Part shown: positions 56,412 to 64,000 of the stretch, piece after piece | Layout: each line of letters starts with the position of its first letter | How positions within the stretch are numbered: the first letter of the stretch is position 1 | Assembly: GCF_901000735.1 (NCBI RefSeq) | Contig: NC_081547.1 | Coordinates: forward strand, 14,552,739 to 14,616,738 | DNA: 64,000 nucleotides | Source: Corylus avellana | Lineage: Eukaryota > Streptophyta > Magnoliopsida > Fagales > Betulaceae | Direction: 5' to 3' | The notes under the pieces: model-generated | The model's input: the letters and a program-made list of their open reading frames with translations, nothing else | Databases searched by the model: none | What the model was told of the DNA's origin: nothing | Made by a program: the position numbers and the translations under genes

Positions 56412-57724
56412 ATGAGTAATATGGCAGACAAGCTGACAGAACAATGGGAGAAATTCACTCTTTTGGAGGAGGAGAGTGTGGGGGTGGATATTCCGGAACA
56501 TGAAATTGAAATGGTGGTGTCTCAAGGGTCGTTGAGCATTGTTGGGAAGTTGTTGTCGAATCTAGTAGTGGGGAAGGATATTGTCAGAATACCTATGGTG
56601 TGGGCATGGCACCTATCTGGATGGGTGAAATTCAAGGATCTTGGACCGAACTTGTTTCTAATTGAGTTCGAGCATTCCTGGGACAAATCCAGGATTTTGG
56701 AGGGATGTCCGTGGACATTTGATGGACATTTGCTCTCTCTGGTGGATTTCGACGGGATGACGCCTCCTCATTTGTTGGAGTTCGAAAAAGTGGCATTCTG
56801 GGTACGCATTTTTAAGCTCCCACTTGGATGTATGGGAAAGGCAACCCGATATCGAATTGGATCCACTGTAGGGGAAGTGAAGGAGGTCGATGTGAATGAA
56901 GATGGTATAGGATGGGGGGAGTTTTTAAGGGTACGTATTGTGCTTGATTTAACGAAAGATTTCTGAAAGTGAAGGATAAAACTATTTGGGTTACTTTTCA
57001 GTATGAAAAAATACCCAAATATTGTTTTCATTGCGGTTTGATTTGTCATGGTAGTAAGGGGTGTGTAGCGATGGGAAAAAAACATCAACATGGGAATGAC
57101 AATGAACCTGAGTTCGGCCCTGGATTGTGGGTTCAATCTCCTAAGAGGTGATATGGAGGAAATAGATTTTGGGGCCGAGGAGGGATGTGGGATCCGAAAG
57201 CAGGGGAGAGTAGCCAACAATCGGAGAAGGAACATGATGATGCTGCGAGTGCCTTTAAAGAGCATAGCAGTGGTCGGAGCCCAAAGAAAAATTTTTAGGC
57301 GCCGATTAGGGGAGAGGGCAGTTTTGGGAGCATGGTGAATTGTCAAAGCACTTCTAAGGAAAGTGTGGATACGACTCCTTTGGAAAAGGAAGGCAAATAT
57401 TTCCATGCAGACAAAAGTAGAAAGGCGGCAATCATGGAAAATCACATATTACACACATGCAAATCAGTTGAAGATTGTGGAGAAAAAATGGTAGCAAATG
57501 TCGGTTATACAAAATCGTCATTTAATGCTAAAGATCCTGGTGGATCGAAGAATGTTTATATTGGGCAATGGGACGCAATCAAGGAACGCATGATTTGGGG
57601 AATTATGGAGCAAAATAAGGAGGCCAAGGATGGGAATGGCAGGAGACACTCTACCACGTCATGTGGGTCTGGTCACGTGGCTAAGAGAGTGGTTAACCAC
57701 ATAGGCTGTAGGACTGTACAATAG
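56412..57724 (+). pseudogene. LINE M ORF1 (DUF4283, CCHC knuckle)
   Basis: ORF1 proteins of plant L1 elements bind the element RNA. The first frame (MSNMADKLTEQWEKFTLLEEE, 184 codons) carries a DUF4283-like domain with WAWHLSGWVKFKDLGPNLF and WTFDGHLLSLVDFDG. A stop and small frameshift at 56966 precede KVKDKTIWVTFQYEKIPKYC and the knuckle CFHCGLICHGSKGC (CX2CX4HX4C with the first Cys of KYCFHC). A further stop follows at 57149. The hydrophilic C-terminal frame (57332-57724) is open. The start ATG at 56412 is the first one downstream of the 5' region. Confidence 0.88.
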
Positions 57725-58005
57725 AAAAAACCAATGCGATCACTACATGGTGGAAGCCAGGTTCGTGGCAATGACCCATCTGATGAAGGACTGGTGATGA
57801 AAATGGTGAGCGAAGGGAGATACAAAACCCGGGAAAGGAGCAAAACACGCAGTGCGGAGTGGTGATATCTACCCGCGATCCAACAACTTCATGGAGGATC
57901 TCGGGGGAGCAATGTGAGTGGGAAGAGAGCTAAGGTTGGGGAGATAGCTTTGAAGAGGGGAAGTGATAACAAGGCGGTGGTTGTGGTACAACCCCGCCAG
58001 TCGCC

Positions 58006-61000
58006 ATGAGTATAATTAGTTGGAACTGCCAGGGGCTTAGGAACCCCTGAGCAATTCAGGACCTTTGCTGGATGGTGAAGGAAAAGAGACCCAAGCTGGT
58101 TTTCATTATAGAAACCAAGTTACAGGCATCCAATTTCGATCATATTAAAATTAAGTTAGGATTTGAAAATGTTTTTGCGATTGATAGTGTTGGTAGAAGT
58201 GGAGGGTTGGCACTGTTTTGGAGTAACGAGGTGGATGTAGAAATTCAAAACTATAGTAGAAGACATATCAATGCGATGGTTGAATTGGATAGATGGAGTC
58301 CCCTTTGAAAATTTACAGGCTTTTATGCACATCCTGACGTCACAAAGTGGAAGGAGGCATGGGATCTTCTCCGATACCTTTGGCATTTGACTCCAACTCC
58401 TTGGCTTTGTGTAGGAGATTTTAATGAGATACTTGAGTTGTCGGAGAAAAAGGGTATTCGCGGGCAACCAATGAGGCAAATGGAGGATTTTAGAGAAGCT
58501 TTGGAATTCTACAATTTGAATGATTTGCAATATAGGGGTCCAAAATTTACGTGGAGCAATAAAAGGGGAGGAGATGATTTTGTTCAAGAAAGACTAGATA
58601 CAGTCAGGGCCAATGATGAGTGGTTGGAGATTTTTCAATATATGATAGTGGAGATTTTGGCCGCAAGAAGTTCTGACCATGCCCTTGTCCATGTTATGGC
58701 GTGCAGTCGGCCTCAAGGATTCAAGATGCGCAATCCACGTTTCTTCTATGTGGCTGGTTGGGGTAAGCAAGAGGAGAACCATAAAATAATTAAGAAGGTA
58801 TGGGTAGCAAGGAGTCAGGATGGGAATGAATGGAATAAATTAAAGAAGAAAATTGAGGGGAGCAAGAGAGAGATTCTTTGCTGGAGGAAGAAAAATAAGG
58901 AACAAAGCGAAAATGGAATTGAACAAAAAACTAAGCAACTTGTTGTGCTTCAACAAACAGAGGGGCTGGGAAAAAATGAGGAAATTGGGCAAGTTCAAAA
59001 TGAGTTGCATGAGTTGTTGGAGGCGGAAGAGCTGGGATGGAGACAACGAGCTAAAGAGCATTGGTTAAAATATGGAGACAAGAATTCTAAATTTTTTCAT
59101 GCAAGTGTAAAACAAAGACAAAGGGTCAATCACATTCATCGTATTATAGATGGGCGAGGTGTGGAATGTTCTACGGTGGAGGAGATAGTGAGGGGCTTTA
59201 ACAATTATTTTCAAGATATTTACACTACATCCAACCCGGGTGGTATTCGAGAATTCATTGATGGCCTCCAACCGACAGTGACAGCTTCCATGAATGCATC
59301 TTTGGGGAAAGAGTTTACTAAGGAAGAGGTTTGTGCAGCTCTATCCCAAATGGGCACCCTAAAATCGCCTAGTCCGGATGGCATGCCTGCAACTTTTTAT
59401 CAAGAACACTGGGCCACTATAGGTGATGAAGTATGTAATGGGGTGTTACAATTTTTATCATCGGGTGTTTTTGATAAAACTATGAATCATACTTATATTG
59501 CATTAATTCCGAAAGTGAAAAATCCCTCCAAGGTATCGGAATTTAGACCTATTAGTCTTTGTAATGTTTTATACAAGCTTATTTTAAAAACATTGCCTAA
59601 TAGGTTGAAAATAATTCTGCAAGATATTATTTCACCTAATCAAAGTGCTTTTGTACCGGGGAGACTCATAACTGATAATGTAATTGTTGCATACAAGACA
59701 ATGCATTCTATGCATACTCGGATGTGGGGCAAGGTTGGGTATATGGCGTTAAAGTTGGATATGAGCAAAGCTTATGATAGGGTGGAGTGGGTGTTTTTAG
59801 AAGAAGTAATGAAGAAAATGGGGTTTAATGACCATGGGTAGGGTTGATTATGCAATGTATTATAACTGTCAAATATGAAGTGTTGATTAATGGTTCCCCC
59901 GAAGGTTGTATTCAACCAACCCCCAATCTCCGACAAGGGGACCCGTTATCCCCTTACTTGTTTCTTTTATGTGCAGAAACATTGAGCTCGCAGATAAGGT
60001 GTAAGGAACAAGACGATTCTTTCAAAGGTGTGTGCCCAGGTCTCCTAAAGGGCCCCGACTTAGTCACTTATTTTTTGCAGACAATAGTCTGATTTTCTGT
60101 CGGGCTACGAGACATGATTGGCAGCAACTATCAGAGATTCTAGACCAGTATGAATGGGTGTCGGGCCAAAAGCTTAATAAAGAAAAAACATCAATTTTCT
60201 TCAACAGAAACACATGCCAGAGAGTCCGGAACCAACTTACTCAACTAGCTGGGGTCCCCACTACTCAACGATATGACAAATATCTTGGGTTGTCGGCGTT
60301 GGTAGAGAAGTCTCGGCTTAAAGAATTTCAAAGTATCACGGAGCGGGTCCGTAAAAGGGTAAATGACTGGAAGGTGAAATTCCTGTCTCAAGCAGGTAAG
60401 GAGATCCTTTTGAAAGCTGTGGTACAGGTTATGCCTACTTATAGTATGGGAATTTTCCTATTGCCCAAAACTTTGTGTAAGGAGATTAATACCATTATGC
60501 AAAGATTTTGGTGGGGTCATTCGAAAAATGTCAAGAAAATCCACTGGATGAGTTGGCAGAAAATGGGGAGATCCAAGACACAAGGAGGGATAGGTTTTCG
60601 TGACCTACAATGCTTCAGCAAGGCATTGTTAGCCAAACAATGTTGGCGATTGTTACATTACCCTCAAAGTTTGGTGGCACATATAGTCAAGGCTAAGTAT
60701 TTCCCAAATCACTCCTTTATAGACGCGAAGTTGGAGAGTCAACCGTCGTTTGCATGGCGGAGCATACTTTCGGCTAAACCGCTATTAGAGGAAGGAATGA
60801 TTTGGAGGATAGGAGATGGGCAAAAGGTGAGGATTTGGGGCGATAAATGGATTCCTAAATCGGTATCTTATAAAATACAGTCCCTATGTCGGCAATTGGA
60901 GCAAACTGCATTAGTAGCTGAGCTTGTTGATACAAATATAGGCTTCTGGAATTATCCTCTTATTCATAGTATCTTTTGGAAAGAAGAAGCTGAATTAATA

Positions 61001-62137
61001 TGCAGTCTTCTGGTGAGCCGTTACGGTCAAAGGGATAAGCTAATATGGAGGGCGACTCCTACGGGGGAGTTTACGGTGAGAAGTGCTTATTATTTGGAGA
61101 AGGGGAGGAGGGATACTATGGAAGGTGAAGGATCAAATAATCATGGAGTTTCTGAGGTGTGGAAAAAGATGTGGGCTATCAAGGTGCCTAATGCTACGAA
61201 GGTTTTTATTTGGAGGGCATGTAATAACATTCTCCCAACTAAGGAGAATCTCAAGCGGCGAGGAGTAATAAGGGAGGATTTGTGTTCCATATGCACGACT
61301 GCAGTTGAATCGGTTATTCATGCATTATGGGAGTGTCCAGGTGCCCAAGATGTTTGGGCAGGGAGTAAAAGATGGATTCAGAAATGCCACAGTACTGGAA
61401 ATAGCTTTCTTGAAGTCATGGAATTCTTGCTTTTGAGAAGCAGTGATGAAGACTTGGCATTTATAGCAATATTGGCCAGGGGCATATGGACTCGTAGAAA
61501 TAATGTTATCCATGGTGGAAATTTTACTCATCCAAACATCCTTGCAAGAGAAGCGAAGGAGTTAGTATTTCAATTCTGGAATCAAAATGAAAACCATTCG
61601 GCAGAAGATACCCCTACAATATCTGTTCCAGAGTGGTTGAAGTGGAAGGGACCGGGGACTAGTGGGCTTAAAGCCAACTGGGACGTGGCTCTAAATCTGG
61701 AAAGACAACGAATGGGGATAGGGGTGGTCATAAGGGATAAAATAGGGAGGGTTTATGCGGCTCTTAGCCGTTCTATGGAGGCATGTCGGGCGCCGGTCAC
61801 AGCAAAAGCAATGGGAGCACTACAAGCGATAGAATTTTGTCGGGACCTGGGTAATACCAATCTAATTTTGGAGGGAGATTCTCTCCAAGTGGTACAAGCG
61901 GTAAATTCTACGGACGAACAATGGTTCCGGTTCGGGTAGATTATTGAAGACATTCAAATAGTGCTGTTGCAATATCAAAATTGGAAGGTCGTTCATGTAA
62001 AACGGGAAGCAAATTTTGCAGCCCATGGTTTAGCAAAGGTAGCAGCGCAAGAACCTACGAAGAAAGTTTGGAGGGAAGAGATTCCTTCATGTATTTCTGA
62101 TGTAGTTCTTTTAGAACACATTGCTCTTGTTGTTTAG
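58006..62137 (+). pseudogene. LINE M ORF2 (endonuclease, RT, RNase H)
   Basis: Start at 58006 (MSIISWNCQGLRNP). Endonuclease motifs: ISWNCQGL, FIIETKL, CVGDFNEIL and SDHALVHV. RT motifs: SPDGMPATFYQEHW, FRPISLCNVLYKLI, NQSAFVPGRLITDN, ALKLDMSKAYDRVEW, RQGDPLSPYLFLLCAE. The catalytic box reads FADNSLIFC; plant L1 elements usually have FADDS, so one catalytic Asp is lost. Then IGFRDLQCFSKALLAKQCWR, the zf-RVT motif CSICTTAVESVIHALWEC and RNase H (ANWDVALNLERQRMGIGVVI, LILEGDSLQVVQAVN). Lesions: TGA at 58048 and 58306, frameshifts near 59835 and 60040-60090, TAG at 61937. The reading then continues to the final TAG at 62135-62137. Confidence 0.92.
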
Positions 62138-62205
62138 AGTTTATACTCTAGATTTTTCTGAAATGAAATGCAAGAAGTTTCTATCAATATATATATATAA
62201 TATCA

Positions 62206-63025
62206 TTAGTTAGTAAGGATATTTTTACCAAAAACCATTATCGAAGGAGATTTTGGAGGCTTAATTTTTTCAGAACCCTAAACTACACATCAACGACCAA
62301 ACACCTCCCTTGCTCTTGGCCTTGATCTTTTCTATCAAAGGCATGCTAATCCTCCTCACTTCGTTACTATTTGAGCAGCACCTCCTTGCCTTAAGCTTAC
62401 TTGAGTTTTACCTTTCACTTTTCAAGTAGTTTTCCTTGGTTTTCTCTTTGCAAGCCATTCAGCCACCTTGTGCTTCTTGTCTGTTTTGGTCCCTTTCATC
62501 AAGTCAGCCTTGAACAAGCATAGAATGGATGTTTAGGTTCTGATTTGGCATCATCTTGCATAACCTTACTCTTCATTTGGTGTTCAAGAGTTCATCCATT
62601 TCAAGATAGCACCCATTCGGGCACCTAGAGTGATTTTGGAGAGTTTTCTTCCAACTTACTTGGTAAGTTCTTGATGCATGAAATTGTCTCTTAGATAGTC
62701 TCTATAAATCAATTCAAAATCACTTCTACCATATTGAGTGTACGTAAAAGCTCAAAAGAATATAGATTTGAATGTGAAACTTTCACATATGATATCTTAT
62801 GATTCACTCAGCATATTTTTTCTTCTTATTTATGTTTCCTTTGATTGAACTGTTAAAAAAAAAAAACAAATTGACCCAATAAGCTTAAGAACTAAAGTGA
62901 GTGAAAACAAAAGAATTATAAACTATCTTTACTTTTACTATACTCGCTATGGTCTTGGATCGTCATGAGTGATTGTCTTTTATATCTATTTCCTTACGAT
63001 ATATCTTTACATTAAGGGCCTGTTT
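62206..63025. other. Spacer without recognised feature
   Basis: AT-rich DNA. Nothing coding, RNA-like or clearly repetitive was recognised. Confidence 0.5.
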
Positions 63026-63887
63026 TGTTGTAAAATTAAATGGATGGTGGAAAAATTCTTATTAATGTTAAATAATATTAATCCAAACAATTAACAATAA
63101 GATAAATAGAATACAATAAATAAAAAAAATAGAGCAAGGAAAAATCTCACAAAGCTATAAAATCACACAAGAGCGTTGTCCTTAAGTGTTGATTTCGTGC
63201 CTCCCGGAGTGTATAACTCGGGGCGATTGGATCTCTTGACACGAACCTCCTAGGATTAGACTATAGCATCTACCTTCATTAAGCACGCACTTCCAAGTAA
63301 CGAAGATCAAATGAACAACCCTTTGATCAAAGAAGATGAGGGACAAACCCACACTAAAAAAAAGAAAAGGAAGACCAAAATATAGATCAATGGCTTATGA
63401 AAATAAAATTTGTTGGAAGAAAGAAAGATGCTGTACGATCCTTTTCTTTTTGAGCCAAAGAATTGAGTTATGGAGCTAGTAGGTGGGCTCAATTTATACC
63501 AACAGTTAAAAAGAAATGCAAGAGGAATTTTTTTTCTCTTAAATCCAACGGTTAAAAAGCAATGCAAAAGGAGTTTTTTTCTCTTAAAGCCAACGGTTAA
63601 AAAAAAATGCAAGAAGAATTTTTTCTCTTAAACCCCATCAATAAATGACAAACCATTAAAATCGACACTCATGATGGTGACTTAATTACCAACGGCTAGA
63701 AAATGTAAGATAAAATATTTTTCATAAAACTCATGAATAAATAATGAAGATAATCTATGACAAACAGTCAAACCATATATTCAGTTTTTTCCTCGTAAAA
63801 TTCATAAAGAAGACTTGATGTCAAATGGTCAAGAGAAAAAGAAAATATCAATGAGAAATAATGACCAATGTTTGTAACAGGACAACA
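63026..63887 (-). repeat. Probable copia 3' LTR
   Basis: 862 bp with ends TGTTGT...ACAACA in both orientations. The right edge adjoins a purine tract (minus strand CATGTGGGGGAT), typical of plant copia PPTs, so the element continues to the right beyond the window. The TATA box (minus strand GGTATAAATTGAG) is at about 63488-63500. Three tandem 45-bp repeats lie directly upstream of it. Family not assigned. Confidence 0.65.
63501..63636 (-). promoter_or_regulatory. Three tandem 45-bp repeats upstream of the LTR TATA box
   Basis: Units start at 63501, 63547 and 63592. Each has AACGGTTAAAAA (AACAGTTAAAAA in the first), then ATGCAA and a T-run with CTCTTAAA. On the minus strand each holds a CNGTTR-type MYB core. 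Position and repetition suggest enhancer repeats, as known for U3 of tobacco copia elements. Confidence 0.6.
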
Positions 63888-64000
63888 ATCCCCCACATGT
63901 TACAAACACTAGAGTAAAAGGAGATTGAAAGCATGCATCGATGTGGTACCCGAAAGTTTTAACCACACCTAGGATAAATAAGTAGAAACTTAATGAATTG
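63888..64000 (-). mobile_element. PPT and 3' internal end of the copia-like element
   Basis: The PPT (63888-63900) is followed by about 100 bases of internal sequence cut by the window end. No coding part is visible. Confidence 0.55.

Larger units (their letters stand above)
56300..62205 (+). mobile_element. LINE M: nearly full-length plant L1-type retrotransposon
   Basis: About 5.9 kb with ORF1 (DUF4283 and zinc knuckle), ORF2 (endonuclease, RT, zf-RVT, RNase H) and a 3' end ending in a TA-rich tail (62190-62205) in place of poly(A). The 3' end matches LINE K. Both boundaries are approximate; TATAATAT-like sequences flank it (56256 and 62197) but AT-richness makes this weak as a target duplication. 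About half a dozen lesions interrupt the ORFs. Confidence 0.9.

Noticed and set aside
56768..57445. 225-codon minus-strand open frame
   Set aside because: Antisense of LINE M ORF1; no independent support.
62206..63025. Possible host gene near the right end
   Set aside because: No open frame with recognisable domain, no clear exon structure.

Overview
This window is plant nuclear DNA made almost entirely of nested retrotransposons. No host gene, rRNA, tRNA or CRISPR array was recognised. The evidence is Ty3/gypsy Athila-type polyproteins, tRNA-Asp type primer-binding sites, plant L1-type LINEs (DUF4283 ORF1, APE endonuclease, RT, terminal RNase H), long LTRs and small MITEs. An AT-rich eudicot, probably woody, is the best guess; the species cannot be read from the sequence. 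A run of exactly 100 N at 43114-43213 marks a scaffold gap.

Left block (1-20650). A decayed minus-strand gypsy element (D: gag at 441-1697 and 19855-20164, PBS 20165-20182, LTR from 20186) was split by a complete minus-strand Athila-like element (A, 1698-19854, TSD ATTGC, two 1375-bp LTRs). A carries gag, protease, RT, RNase H, integrase and a post-pol ORF. A was later hit by a solo LTR in its RT/RNase H region (7931-9277, TSD AGCTC) and by a complete plus-strand non-autonomous element in gag (B, 12025-17342, TSD GTTCA).

Middle (20650-26617) is AT-rich DNA with MITE-like inverted repeats, then a minus-strand LTR-like repeat (about 23000-26315) interrupted by a 2.2-kb solo LTR (23642-25859, TSD CGTTC).

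Right-centre block (26618-46407) is a second Athila-like element (E), plus strand. Its 5' LTR holds a solo LTR (27084-28438, TSD CCTAT). Its leader is interrupted by a minus-strand non-autonomous element (F, 29609 to about 38306), which carries two more solo LTRs (34196-35572 and 36234-37549) and a rearranged right end. E's gag, protease, RT, RNase H and integrase follow at 38307-43572, then the 3' LTR at 45085-46407.

Right block (46443-64000): an LTR of a related second family (I), a broken plus-strand LINE (J), a minus-strand LINE (K) inside J with a 10-bp TSD, and a minus-strand non-autonomous LTR element (L, 50785-55430, TSD TAGGA) inside K. A nearly complete plus-strand LINE (M, about 56300-62205) follows, then the 3' end of a probable copia element (LTR 63026-63887).

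Coding-complete elements (A, E) probably supplied enzymes in trans to short relatives (B, F, L), which keep matching LTR ends, PBS and PPT but encode only a capsid-less, zinc-knuckle Gag-like protein. Signals that ordinary annotation would miss include a short motif repeated four times per LTR whose copies change together between subfamilies, CpG-rich repeated motifs in the U3 of unrelated LTR families, a polypurine tract present three times per element, and a conserved two-hairpin block after the last ORF. All coding regions seen are broken by stops, frameshifts or deletions.
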